Shown here in pieces: positions 12,110 through 24,566 of a DNA stretch of 64,000 nucleotides. The stretch spans positions 75,882,349 through 75,946,348 of the forward strand of contig NC_087062.1 of NCBI RefSeq assembly GCF_963678635.1, read 5' to 3'. This DNA is from Symsagittifera roscoffensis (Eukaryota; Xenacoelomorpha; Acoela; Convolutidae). The number at the start of each line of letters is the position of its first letter. The stretch's first letter is position 1. Below the pieces are notes generated by a model. That model worked only from the letters and a program-made list of their open reading frames with translations, was not told the DNA's origin and did no database searches. Made by a program: the position numbers and the translations under genes.

Positions 12110-13330
12110 TTTGTGCAAGTACACTTCAACGTTCGAATCTGAAAAGATCACATGTATCGTTGTACAATTTCAGTGGATGCAACCTCCCTCTTTCACTCCT
12201 CTCACTACTAAGAAATCCCTCAACCTAGTTAGTGAACAAAACAAATTTCCAGGGTCCACAGGTTGCTTTTCTGTCGCTCTGGTCACCAAAAATCACAAGT
12301 ATTTTCTCGGTATTTGTGAAGCCGCTGGCGGCAGTGCAGCTACTCCCCCTACTCCTGGCCATTGTTTCCAAAAATTTCTCTGTTCTCAAACTTTCTCCTA
12401 AAATCAGCTGCTAATGCTGTCCTAAAACTCATGTCCGCTATTATTGCTATCGCGCATGTTCTTTCTGTGAGTATGAAATTACTGTCGGTGAGTTCCTGAA
12501 TATTCTGCTAATATCTTGCCTGAATATTCTCCTACTCTACTACTCTACCTATATATGATTTTACGGGCCTTCATGCATTACTGCCTTTAAATCCTTTTTT
12601 CTTCTTGCATTTTTCATTTTTTTTCAAATGATATTTTTTCAGTGTGGTTAAGTGCTACCCCCACTCCCCGCAAAAAAAATATCCATCGCCCATTGCTCGA
12701 TCGCCCATTCACTCCTGTCCCCTTCGATCGCCTATCCCCTTCGATCACCATCCGGGCAGCCCATGAGGAATCCGGTTTATGACTCCTCAGATATTTCAGA
12801 CACCCGCAATCCACGTCTTGCATTCTTAGACTGGTCTCTTTAGGTCCCGTCGTTATCTCATTAAACCTCTCAAAGACCCGCAAATTGGTGAGCTCTGGCT
12901 GGTAAGATTGTTGGAGCTCGTCATCGACTTCCACTCCAGATTTGGATCAGTCTTCCACCCACTTCTTCTTATCAACGGCGATGTCCGCTTCTTCGACGCA
13001 ACTATCTCCTCTAGACCCATCAGTTCTACTAATACCTTCTTTTTCTGTCTACCACGAATCATCTCCGTATGGATTGTATTTCTTAGCAGGTAACTCTCTG
13101 CTTTTTGTCGCTTCTGCATGGTGAAAGGCTCCATGTTCTTCGTTATTTCACTCTGCTCTGGATCATACCAGTCCTCCTCTGCGTAGGTTAAGGTTTCGTC
13201 GTCAGCTCCAATCACGTCATTTGGATCCAGATCCAACGGTAAACTGACTCCTTCTTCTAGATTCTCCTTCCCTCATACCTTTTTCATTGACCTCACAGGC
13301 TGGGTCCATCATCAAGTAATGAACCAGTCT
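12110..13330 (-). pseudogene. Pol C-terminal extension with macro-domain-like module (element X/Y)
   Basis: The acidic linker (12,853-13,236, EEDW..PEQ block) and the block FLRGVGVALNHTE (12,614-12,934) match the plus element. Between about 12,470 and 12,170 the minus strand reads DSNFILTERTCAIAIIADMS, then VAALPPAASQIP and FLVTRAT, broken by one stop. These align with the macro-like module of the plus Pol, so the module belongs to the family and not to one copy. Confidence 0.6.
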
Positions 13331-14560
13331 GCCGATGAGGCGTTATGGGGTTTGATGTGCTCAAAGTGCGCGGTTCGACTCGTGCTTAAATTGTAAAAAC
13401 GTCCCTCCTGATTTACCTTTGTAATCATGAATTAAGCTCTCACCTTCTCCAACAGCTTCTTCGTGCTCTTAGGCGGTATAACGTTCTGGAAGACCCATAA
13501 ATATAATCTCACTGAGTAGGCCTTGACTCCCGCCGTTCTCTTATTGAACCTCCGCTTTTGTCTCGCCTGAGCTTTATGAGTATTGCGTCTGCACAGATCA
13601 TTTAGTTCTTGCTAATGTCTAATCACGTCTCTAACATTTACCTGTGGTGATGTCCTCTTGCCTTCATACTAAGGGTAGAAAATTGTCAGTTGCAAAGTCA
13701 TCTTGAGTCCCGTCAACATCATGTGCGGGCTGATGCCTATGGTGGAGTGTTGTGTACTATTGTAGGCTCCCATCACTAGTGGCAGATATCTGTCCCATTC
13801 CTTCATGTATCGAGAACAATACACCCTTAACATTGAGACTAACGTATGAATCTGTCACTCCTTAGGCCAATCGTCTGGGGTTGGTACGTAGTCGAAAGAG
13901 CCTTTGCCACCTGTGACCGTCGCATCAGCTCTTTTTTGAATTCGCCCATTTTCCGATTGGAACGTCATAGGGCACCCATGTCTGGCAAACCATGTGTTGA
14001 CAAGTGATCACAAGTCTCCTCTGCTGAGGCCGTTATGCAGAGAACAGCTACCGCATAGTTCGTGGCCTGATCAATCATCACGAACACTTGATTGTAACCG
14101 CTGTCCGTCGTGCATATCTTCTGGTGGTGAATCCGCACCAACCCGTTGAACTCTGAAGACTGTTGACTGCAATGGGAACTTCAGCTTTCTTGGGTCTTTT
14201 ACTACTTTTGACTTGACAGACAGGCTTTCCTCCATTTTTCACATGCTTTTTTTACTCCAGACCATTCAAAACGCTTAAGGATTCTATGGTAAACCTTATC
14301 TATCCCTTGATGCCTCATTTGTTCTTGTAATCCAAATAAAGCTTCCGTCTGATAGAGTTGTGGCAACAAAATCGCATTATTTTATAAAAATTTTTGTCTC
14401 CGTCTCTCCTTTTGTAGGCTACGATTCCATCTTCATTGAAGTCCAGATGTTCTGCTTTAAGTACTGTCTTAAGATACGGTAACTGTCCTCCCCAATTTCT
14501 CCTTTGTGCCGGGCCCCATTCTCGATCCATACTTTCAGACTACTGATCATGCGATCATTT
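13331..14560 (-). pseudogene. Integrase remnant
   Basis: The zinc-finger region (PQLYQTEALF, MRHQGIDKV) lies at about 14,340-14,180 and lacks the first histidine of the HHCC finger. The core has ELMRRSQVAKALSTTY near 13,900. The tail has WVFQNVIPP and KLLEK near 13,450-13,520, where the GPF/Y motif has decayed. Stops and shifts interrupt it. Confidence 0.65.
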
Positions 14561-15779
14561 CAATGTACCTTCAGCAGGTCTGAGAGCCTATATCTGGCCT
14601 TCAAATATGTCTTCATCACCCTAAGATGACTACTGAGCTCCCCAGGTTGATTGCATCGTCTTCCATCTTCACGCGCCATATCTTCGCTAGAGGTTGCATC
14701 TCTTGCTCAAATGGTTCAAGATCAATTCTCACAAATTCTTTTTGAAGTAACAGACTCACTGCGCATTTTGACACCGCTATCATCTCCTGGTCATCTGCTG
14801 CATTGCCTTGGACCAGCTCACTAGAAGGTATAAAACGATCCCCTTCTGGATCTAGTTGAAACTCCCGATCCAAGTCCCTTGCCTTCAATTCCACCAATAA
14901 TGTATGAAGGGCCAGCTCTGAAACCTCATTTAGCTCCGATCCGAATAGGTTTCAACTTCTGATGCTTTCAACGGTGATTCAGCTATTGAATTCTCAAAAG
15001 ACTGAGTCTCGTCGCCGAAGCTCGGTGCTCCTCACTGACGCATACTTCTTGACTCCTCGGACAATGGCATATCTATGGGTCTCTGCTCGTAGTTGCTATC
15101 ATCCTGCTCGTTGACTGACTCCCGGGCAAAGTTTCCTCTCCCGATCCTACAGACGCCATTTCTACAGAGGGTTGGAAATTTGTTACAAAGGTGAACGTCT
15201 GCTTTGTAGTATTCGTTACCCTTGGCTTGCATCCGTAAAATGTAATAATCAGCACCATCTGAAGGATCGAGGAGACTAGTTGCTGAGCAATCATCCTGCA
15301 ATCCTGCACATTCTCTCGGTGCTGACGCCTGGAGGGTTTGATTCGTTTTTTCTCTTTGACTGTCAGTGAGTTTATGGCTGCAGTTCATTCAGGATCATCT
15401 CTTTCTACCTCCATTTCCACCAGCTCAGCGAGAGTCCGCATCACCTGCGGCGTGTTTTGAATTGTCTTATCAAGCAACGGCAGGCTGTTGATGTTCAGCT
15501 CCTTCGAAAGGATCTTGGTCTCTGCTTTTCGAGCGGCAGCTCGGATTGTCCCGGTGGCCTGATTTATCCAGCCGTGTCGTCAGAGGCAAGGCCTCATTGT
15601 CTAGGAAAGAGAATTCCTCCGTAAGTTCAGCTTTATGGGCCTGCTTGTCCTCAAGTTGCTCAAAAAACTATGTCTTTTTGCTGAGACTATCAGAGTTCTG
15701 GTGCTTGTCACGCAAACGGTGATAAATTTTGAAGTGAGATCCGTCTAATCCAACTACCCATTGACCAATGTAGCTCTGA
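14561..15779 (-). pseudogene. Pol tether between RNase H and integrase (remnant)
   Basis: Acidic, poorly conserved open pieces (14,616-14,897; 15,032-15,388) occupy the place of the 1.2-kb tether that separates RNase H and integrase in the plus element. Little domain content is visible. Confidence 0.45.
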
Positions 15780-17050
15780 TCTATTGAGTAATCCTTCAGT
15801 CAGGATAGGGCACGGTTGTTCACTCTTAACTTGAATGGACCGCTCCCCAAAAAAGCGCGATAGTTTTCTACAAACATGAATCTTTCGATCATCTCTGCCT
15901 TAGGTGCACCATATTTCTTCTCAGTGTCACTCATCGCCTTACTTCCATAAGCGATGGGACGAGGAACTGTCTGCCCATTCCATTCCTGCTCGTTACGTAA
16001 AATCCCGGAAACGGCCACCACTGATGCGTCCGTATCCAAGATGTACATGCCCTTCTCAGTAGGCATGCCCAGATCTGGCGCCTTGCATAGTTCTCTCTTT
16101 ACGTTCTCGAACGAAGACTGTGCTTGCTCGTTCCATTGGGACATCTTTCTCTTGTTGCGCGTCAGCTGCTGCATGGGATAGACCTTATCGGTGTACCCTT
16201 TCATGAGCTCTCGGTATTAGTTTGCGAACCCCAGAGCTCATCAGCTGTATGCAATTCTTTGGAGCTTTCCGCGTCAACACGGCCTCCACCGCGACTGGGT
16301 CCAGTCTCACTCCATGTTTATCTACCATACTGCCAAGATACTTTATCGAGTCTCTGAGAATTTCACATTTCGATGGCTTACATTTCAAACCCGCTCTTTT
16401 CAAGCAATTAAAAACTTCTTCTAATCTGTCTAGATGACCTTCCAAGGTGGTAGTCGCTTTTAGCACGTCATCCACGTAATAGATGATGAGGTTGCCATAT
16501 TTTTAGGTTACGCTTGTCAAAGCTAGCGCCTTGAATAGTTAAAAAGTTACCGTGGAGTTGCACAAACCAAAGGGCACCCTCTTACATTGGTGCAAACCCA
16601 GCTCGCACGCAGAACCGGTCTTCTCCCTATAGACAGAAGGTAGATCTCACGCGGCATCTCAAAAACGAAAAGCTCCGGCCTAAATTTATTGCTATTTGAT
16701 TTTTGAGATCGGGGACCAAATATGCCTGCTTAATCTCACTTAACGCGTTCAGGTTTCTCGTCCTAAAAGTCGCTGCGACTGCCTGTTTCGGCTTAAGTTT
16801 CATCTTTCAAGTTTGGAAATACTGTTATCTATTCGCGTTATCGGGTATGCATATTTTATGGTCACGGCATTGAGGTACCTGAAGTCACAGCTAAATATCA
16901 GCTGCCCCCCTTCTACTTTGCCATGACCACTCCACAAGCCCAATGTGAGCTCGAGGGTTCTACCATATCGTATTAAAGCAACATCTCGGTCTCGACTTTG
17001 CACGCTTCGGATTTGTGTGGTTTCATCCGTCTTGCTCCTTCCCTAAAAGG
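15780..17050 (-). pseudogene. Reverse transcriptase and RNase H remnant
   Basis: The reverse transcriptase is recognised by SCDFRYLNAVTIKYAYP (near 16,860-16,910), IYYVDDVLKATTTLEGHLDR (near 16,440-16,490; YVDD is the catalytic aspartate pair) and CKPSKCEIL. RNase H follows with YILDTDASV near 16,030. Frameshifts separate the pieces, and a stretch around 16,640-16,700 partly repeats 17,521-17,580. Confidence 0.75.
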
Positions 17051-17500
17051 GACCGATTCATCTTCTAACTCTATCTCATGCTCAAATAAGATACAACAGC
17101 AAAATTCGAAATGACATCAGCGTTCCTTTCTAAAATCTCCCTTAAAATATAAATTGCCATATCTCCTTTTTTCCCTTTTAAGTCTTCTATCCCCGGTAGC
17201 ACCCGCTTGTCTACTGCTAATTCATTTTACGAGGGTCGTTCTGGGAAATTTGAAAAACGTGACAGTCGATCATCTGTCCCGGAATTCATGGAAAATTTTT
17301 TAAAAAAGATTTCAGTTCAATAATCCTGTTTAATTTCAATTCATTAATTCCCTTTAAACCAAGTCTTTGTTCGCATGATAAGCGCAGTTCTTAACTTGAT
17401 GTTTCTTCGTGTTCGGTACCTCCTCATAATCTGTCTTCACCGGCAAAGCGTAAAGAAATTTTCTTCCCCGCTGGATCGAAACCGGTGTGTCCAGTGTTTT
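17051..17500 (-). pseudogene. Protease-RT linker remnant with intact junction frame
   Basis: Blocks match the plus Pol after the protease: IQRGRKF.YALPVKT (near 17,400-17,480) and SNFPERPS (near 17,220-17,250). At 17,000-17,075 the minus strand reads VPFREGARRMKPHKSEAC without a break. The plus copy is frameshifted at exactly this place, so the shift there is a lesion. Confidence 0.6.
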
Positions 17501-17569
17501 CATTTATGCAATCACACACAGACAGCATCTCAAAAAGGAAAAGCTCCACCTAAACTTATTGCTGTTTAA

Positions 17570-18235
17570 TTTACCAACTTTTGGTCACTCCTAAAAACGG
17601 GGTAGATACAACATCGTTTTTATATTACTATATTACGATTGTTTTTGTACAGTTGAGAACATCACCCTATACATCGGGGATGGATCGACCCTTTCCTTAA
17701 CTTCTAGCTTCTCCTAGCCTGAAACTGAAAATTAATAAAATTATTTAAGCTTAGGGCATCTTCGGAAGCTAAAAATTCCTTAAATAGGAGTTCAGGAGAG
17801 TGACTCCAGTTCCTTCCGGTTTCTTCAATATTCTTGAAGAAATGCCTTGTTCACAACTAGGAAGGGTTACTGTCTTCACCTTCAGCCTTCTTGATTCATT
17901 CAATTCTTCCGGTAACAATTTTAACTGCACAATTACTACAAATCGGATGGGTTCTTCTCAATTGTCGTTTCTGTTAACGTTACTGCGTTTCGTTTTGATC
18001 TCGCTCATCGTGGTTAATCTCTCTTCTACTAGCGAAAATCGCGGTTCTAATTTTTGCGCTTTTTTCCAGTTTGGCGGAAATAAAATGGTCACGTCGCATG
18101 CATGGCCGAATGGTAAAATTAAAAATAATTACTTGGATTCGAAATTATCCTTCCGGATTCATCCAAGTATTTGATCAAAATCTTAATCCCTCTATACGGT
18201 CAATTTTCTCGTCGAACAATTCAAAAAAAGTCATA
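17570..18235 (-). repeat. Truncated LTR inside gag-pol (5' LTR of element Y?)
   Basis: It shares most of its length with 605-1,289, including the block around ggggtagatacaacatc. The first 60 or so bases of the LTR (minus orientation) are missing. On its right is gag with a zinc knuckle and on its left is post-protease pol, so about 1.5 kb including the protease is absent. It is best explained as the 5' LTR of an element inserted into another copy's gag, followed by deletion of its own leader, gag and protease. Confidence 0.55.
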
Positions 18236-20529
18236 AATACGCATCCTTGTCTTCCAGGCAGAGGCCGATTGCTTTCATGCCCTGCTTGTATATAAGACAG
18301 GCTGACTCATGGTGATCCGTGGAACTGCAATGTGTACAAGGGCGTCTCTTTTCCATGTCGACCCTGGGCTTATACCAATTGTTCCCTTGTTTGCCCCTCC
18401 ACTTTTAAGCTTTCCGTGGTTTCTCTTGTAGTAGCTCGACCCTCTCGGTGGTTTCAGGAGGAGAAATTATTTGATGTGTCGGAGCATTTGTGGAAAGTAA
18501 AGAGTGGCCAGCATTGTCCTTAGTTCATCGTTCCTGACCTTTGAATGAACTTTGATGCAACGGCCAGATTCATTCAACTATTTGACTCGTCGGGTTGACT
18601 CCGTCGCCTTAACATTTCCAAATCATCTCAGAATTTTTCTAAACTCTTTTCCTCTCGCTGTATTCGTTTCTCAAAGCGCATCATAGCTTTGTGTTCCTGG
18701 ACCCCTGAGGCGAATCGATATAATAGTATCTCGAATATCTTCTCCGCAGTGTCTCTCTGATACTGCTTGTTCGCCGTCACACAATTCAGGGTTGTCCCTT
18801 CTAGGTTCCTGGTGAGCACGCTGCATTCCTGTCTCTCAGTCAGATCCTCTTCTTCGAAATGCAATTTCATCACCTCTATCAAGGTGTCCTTGCAGCCGTC
18901 CGACTCGTCTTTGTAGCATCTCGGCTTTTGAATACTCTCTATGACCCTTCACTGCGCTCGTTCGTCCTTGACAGTCTCGTTATAAACTTCTCCAGGGATC
19001 GATGCAAGGGCTCATAATTATCTGGATGGTCACTCATCTGTGGTACTGAAGCAAATCTGTTGCTAGGACTCCCTTGACTGGGTCTTCGCTGATTCGAATG
19101 ATTCCCCGCAGAAATGCTGCCTCGTCCCATTGCTTGGGAGTCTCGCATTGGCCGACTGCCCATGCTGGGTGCGTGTCGGGACAAACCTCCTCTGTGACCG
19201 TTTGCTGAACTTGTCAGTTTCTCGGTTCCCATGGTGTATTGAGACGAGCCTCTTCTGCCTGTTACTGGTGCATCCGTTCTTTTTCCAGCAATAGGTTCAC
19301 CAAAGTTTGCTTCGGTCTCTCGGGTTGCTTCTCTGCTCGGTTCCTTCGGGTCAACTCCACTTTGCCTCCGCTGGCTACTTAAAGGCACCAGATCATCCAG
19401 CCTATCCAGAATAGCTTGCGTTCGTCTTTCCATCATTGATTTCAATCTACTTTCCAGGTTGCCGACGACTACATCCTGTCAATTTTTTAAGACTGTGATG
19501 TCTTCTTTCAGACATTTTTCTCTCTGTTCGGCTGAAGATTCATTCTTTTCTTGTTTCAACTGCTTTCTTGCCTTGAATCTCGCATTTCTTGTATGAGGTT
19601 CCCGCGTTCGATAGGAACTGTGCTCTCTTGTTCACTCATCTTTTCCATAGTCTTCTCGAAGGCCTGATCTACCATCGCTCCATCGCCAGTCAGGGGTGTC
19701 ACTAAAGGTGGCGTTATCCCTTTGGTGACTAGGAATTTGGTACTCGTTGACGTTCGAGCCCCGCACTTCGATATGGGTTCCTGGTCCTGGGCTTCTATTT
19801 CTGCCAACGTCATCCCTTTGCTGAGGTCGTGGTGATCCCTTCACGGCTCCCTTCAGACATTCTTCCTAAAAATTGACCGGGCTCCTGCATGTCATCAGCC
19901 GCTGTGTTGATCATTCGAATTGCTCAATGGTATTCAGGAATATCTGCTCCGTTCACTTCGGGTAAATTATCTCCTTGAATGTGGCTGTCATCACTCAACT
20001 GCGATTCGTGACGTTCCTCTTCTTCATCTGTCGTATCCGATCCTGATGGCTGATCATCCTCGCCATCGGTTCCAGTTCCCATCGAGAATGGGAAAATGTT
20101 GTCCAAGGTGCTGCTTATTGTGCTCTTTACCTTTTTCCGTAAATGAAGGAGGTGACTTCTGTTTATCAGGTACTCTTTCATCGTGGTGAAGTCCATCAGT
20201 GAACTCTCAATCTTAATTCTTTCGACTGAGATGTCGGACAGTTCCAACATCTCTTCTCTGTGTAATATTCCGGTTGACCTCGGGAGATCGTGTTCCTATT
20301 CGACCGGAGTTGATTCACTGGTCAACCTGCCTTCCCTAGCTGCGTCGGTTCCTCGTTCTTCAGGGCATGCCACGTTAATCGGACTATGGTGGATCTCCAC
20401 TTCTGTTAGCGGTGATTTCTTGTTACAGTCAGATGCCTTTTGGCTTTTCGTTGCTACCGTTGGTTCTAAAAGTATTCTTTCTCCTTTGCTTTGAGCTTTC
20501 TTATTTTTCATGACAAAAGGATCATCCAT
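18236..20529 (-). pseudogene. Gag remnant (element X)
   Basis: The minus strand holds an N-terminal acidic/Ser-rich part (20,529-19,556) and a linker (19,445-18,939). A capsid-like piece (18,628-18,882) has NLEGTTLNCV and EHKAMMRFEKR. One zinc knuckle, Cys-x2-Cys-x4-His-x4-Cys, at about 18,300-18,350 is followed by YKQGMK exactly as in the plus Gag. The first ATG is at 20,529. Several frame breaks are present. Confidence 0.6.
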
Positions 20530-20711
20530 TGAGGTCCTTTTTTTGTTTCGGAATAATTTTCATAGAGCTATCACTTAACTCTGGTATTTTTGACTTCAAA
20601 CTCATTCTAAGTTTTAAGTGTTCTAATCTTGCTCATTCAATCTTAATCATTTATTGTCCTGAACTATATAATAGACAAAACTAGCATAACACAATAACTT
20701 TCTAAAGTTAA
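20530..20711 (-). other. Leader sequence just upstream of gag, element X
   Basis: AT-rich stretch between the gag start and the first leader repeat. No gene seen. Confidence 0.3.
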
Positions 20712-21479
20712 ATTGCCGAGTGAACACCAATCTGATTAACTTATGTCAATACAGCGTATGCTTATTTATAGACAGCAATGGCTAATGGGTTGTTGAATAA
20801 AATAAAAGCACAAAATTATGATGTCATTTGAACTCAAAATTAGCAAGCTCTGTGGGATAAAATAGAAAAAATGTATCCAATTTAGATAAAATGATATAAA
20901 GAAAAAATATATATATGTGCTTCGGGTCGAACTGATTGTCGAACTAGTCTTCAAAGAAAAAACATTTCCCGTTCAGTGCCGCACTGAAGACAAAAGACAA
21001 AACTTGAAGGCAATTAATTTTTAGCAAGGTGAGCGTCTATTGCACCCACCGAGTTCTATGCTACTTATCTGCCTCCACATTGCCCGAGCTAGACATACTA
21101 ATGTTATCAAGGCAACCTCTCCTCTTTTAGAATTTTTTTCGGATTCCTATATTAAGTGTTTCAATAGAGTTTTTCTTTTGATGATTGAATTATTGTCGCG
21201 AAACTACGGGTTCCAGTTTGTTTTGATCTTACTCGATCGGTTTCGTTTTACTTAAAGACAAGTCACAAGTGCAGTCACAAGTTTCTTGTTCCTATCAGTC
21301 TACTTACTTGACATAATATCCTAATATTTTTCAAATGTTTTTTTAGCGTCACATGGTTTATTAGCGCTGTTTCGAATTTAACTTCGTTGTTCCGTTCGGT
21401 GAAGGTTTGTTTTTTAACCCTTCTGGATCCGCGCTGGCGTTAACTGACGAGGAACTGACGATAATTATGACCATTATAG

Positions 21480-21840
21480 GTTGATAAAATAGGACCCCTC
21501 CGGGTACGCACGAAGTAACTAGACCCTTCCGGATCGGCGAAATGGGACCCTTCCGGATAGACAAAAAGTGATCCCTCCGGCTCGGCAAAAGAGGGACCAT
21601 TCAGATTGACTAAATCAGGACCCCACCGGATAGGTGAAATTAGACGCCTCCGGCTACGCACGAAAAATTTAGACCCTTCCGGATCGGCGAATTGGGACCC
21701 TTCCGGATAGGCAAAAACAGACCCTTCCGGGTTGACTAAATAAGGAACCCTCCGGATCGGCAAAATGGAGACACTTCCGGATTGATAAAAATGGCCATTC
21801 CGGATACACTCGATTTTTTTTGACCCGAAAGTCAAGACCC
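21480..21840 (-). repeat. Minisatellite of 24-27 bp units (PEGS repeat), copy 1
   Basis: About a dozen units built around the core gacccttccggatcggc. Because unit lengths are multiples of three, the minus strand stays open and reads repeated Asp-Pro-Glu-Gly-Ser. A second minus frame is also open. I do not call a protein. Confidence 0.8.
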
Positions 21841-21920
21841 CTCCGCGTACAGACCTTATTGTCTTAATCTTTGTGTTCGATAAATAAGGCATGGTTAGCT
21901 CAAAAATTGGAGCCTCAGGA

Positions 21921-21945
21921 TGCAAAATAAGCCCCTTATTTTGCA
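21921..21945. other. Perfect hairpin in leader unit 1
   Basis: TGCAAAATAAG, a CCC loop, then CTTATTTTGCA: 11-bp perfect arms. It recurs at 23,730-23,754, and at 25,492-25,520 with 13-bp arms and loop CTC. Confidence 0.8.
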
Positions 21946-22757
21946 CCTTCTACTAACTCGGATGGGTGTCTTAGCTGACTTAATTTTGATGTTTTCTTTT
22001 AAATCTAGTCTTCCTGACCCTTCCTAGTCTGCTAGAACAACTTTAAATTAACATTGCATGATTGTTATCACCCTTTCATCAGATTTTATAGACTTTCGAA
22101 AAAACAATTATAAACCGGGAAGGGTCTACCTTCTAAAACGGGCGTTTTTGCTGAAATTTAAAAAAAAAAATTTCAACATTCATTTTTTTTTGCAAAAAAC
22201 AATTAAGCTACGTTTAAAATTATTAAGTTCATGATCTAATGGTAATAAAGAGAAGCAAATCCGTGCAGTGGTTCTTGAATTATTACGCAAAACATCTTTC
22301 GGTTTAATTTCAAATTTATGATGCTATATAGGTTCTGTCTAAATTTTTTTTCGCAATTTTCGTCCTTTAGGGTTAACTATTGCTGATTTGAGCTCACTAG
22401 GCCTCAAACTTACCATTTCAGCGCAAAGATAACCCACTAAAAAACGTTTCGGCTGAAAAATTTGCTGGAAACAGCGTAATTTGGACCCCTCCGGATTGGT
22501 GAATCCGCTAAATCAAACACGCTAAGTCCAATTTCTGTCTGAGCTGGAAAAGCCTAGGTAACCGGGTTATAAAATCTGACGATTCACTAGTGTACGTTAG
22601 TCGAACAATAATTCATATCGTAAAAACATAAAATTTTTTGAAAAACATTCTTCTTCTTGGGGCTTTTCGGGTCTCAAAAAACAAGAAAAATCAAAATGCG
22701 TATGTTATTCCAACGATATCGAGTCTAAATCTAAATGGTTTCCCCAGTTATGATATG

Positions 22758-24566
22758 TGAACTGCCGAGTGACCACCAATCTGGTTAATTTGTGTCAGTA
22801 CAGCTTATGTTTAACTTATAGACAGCAATGGCTAATGGGTTGTTGAAAAAAATAAAGTAAAGTAAATAAAACAAAGTAAATAAAATAAAGTAAAAATAAA
22901 GTAAATAAAATAAAATAAAGAAGATGAAAAAAAAATTTTCTTTGTGCTCTGGGTCGAAATGATAGTCGAACTAGTCTTCAAAGAAAAAATATTTCCCGTT
23001 CCTTGCCGCACTGATTAGACACGCATTTGTTTTGATATTACTCGATCGCTTTTGTTTTTTTTAAAGAGAAGTCACAAGTGCAGTCACAAGTTTCTTGTTC
23101 CTATCGGTCTACTTACTTGACATAATATCCTAATATTTTTCAAATGTTTTTTTAGCGTCACATGGTTTATTAGCGCTGTTTCGAATTTAACTTCGTTGTT
23201 CCGTTCGGTGAAGGTTTGTTTTTTAACCCTTCTGGATCCGCGCTGGCGTTAACTGACGAGGAACTGACGATTATTATGACAATTATAGGTTGATAAAATA
23301 GGACCCCTCCGGGTACGCACGAAGTAACTAGACCCTTCCGGATCGGCGAAATGGGACCCTTCCGGATAGACAAAAAGTGATCCCTCCGGCTCGGCAAAAG
23401 AGGGACCATTCAGATTGACTAAATCAGGACCCCACCGGATAGGTGAAATTAGACGCCTCCGGCTACGCACGAAAAATTTAGACCCTTCCGGATCGGCGAA
23501 TTGGGACCCTTCCGGATAGGCAAAAACAGACCCTTCCGGGTTGACTAAATAAGGAACCCTCCGGATCGGCAAAATGGAGACACTTCCGGATTGATAAAAA
23601 TGGCCATTCCGGATACACTCGATTTTTTTTTACCCGAAAGTCAAGACCCCTCCGCGTACAGACCTTATTGTCTTAATCTTTGTGTTCGATAAATAAGGCA
23701 TGGTTAGCTCAAAAATTGGAGCCTCAGGATGCAAAATAAGCCCCTTATTTTGCACCTTCTACTAACTCGGATGGGTGTCTTAGCTGACTTAATTTTGATG
23801 TTTTCTTTTAAATCTAGTCTTCCTGACCCTTCCTAGTCTGCTAGAACAACTTTAAATTAACATTGCATGATTGTTATCACCCTTTCATCAGATTTTATAG
23901 ACTTTCGAAAAAAAAATTATAAACCGGGAAGGGTCTACCTTCTAAAACGGGCGTTTTTGCTGAAATTTAAAAAAAAAAATTTCAACATTCATTTTTTTTT
24001 GCAAAAAACAATTAAGCTACGTTTAAAATTATTAAGTTCATGATCTAATGGTAATAAAGAGAAGCAAATCCGTGCAGTGGTTCTTGAATTATTACGCAAA
24101 ACATCTTTCGGTTTAATTTCAAATTTATGATGCTATACAGGTTCTGTCTAAATTTTTTTTCGCAATTTTCGTCCTTTAGGGTTAACTATTGTTGATTTGA
24201 GCTCACTAGGCCTCAAACTTACCATTTCAGCGCAAAGATAACCCACTAAAAAACGTTTCGGCTGAAAAATTTGCTGGAAACAGCGTAATTTGGACCCCTC
24301 CGGATTAGTGAATCCGCTAAATCAAACACGCTAAGTCCAATTTCTGTCTGAGCTGGAAAAGCCTAGGTAACCGGGTTATAAAATCTGACGATTCACTAGT
24401 GTACGTTAGTCGAACAATAATTCATATCGTAAAAACATAAAAATTTTTGAAAAACATTCTTCTTCTTGGGGCTTTTCGGGTCTCAAAAAACAAGAAAAAT
24501 CAAAATGCGTATGTTATTCCAACGATATCGAGTCTAAATCTAAATGGTTTCCCCAGTTATGATATG
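22758..24566 (-). repeat. Leader repeat unit 2 (1,809 bp)
   Basis: It matches unit 1 after the A-rich run and is nearly identical to it from about 23,050. The next unit starts 1,809 bp later. Only scattered differences are visible by eye, so the duplication is recent. Confidence 0.85.
23289..23650 (-). repeat. Minisatellite (PEGS repeat), copy 2
   Basis: Near-identical copy of 21,480-21,840 within leader unit 2. Confidence 0.8.

Larger units (their letters stand above)
20712..22757 (-). repeat. Leader repeat unit 1 (about 2.05 kb)
   Basis: It begins with the block around gacagcaatggctaatggg, then an A-rich run, the Pro-Glu-Gly-Ser minisatellite, a perfect hairpin and the block around ctggaaaagcctagg. 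It is repeated at 22,758 and 24,567. About 230 bp (20,985-21,215) are unique to this unit. No gene is supported. Confidence 0.8.
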
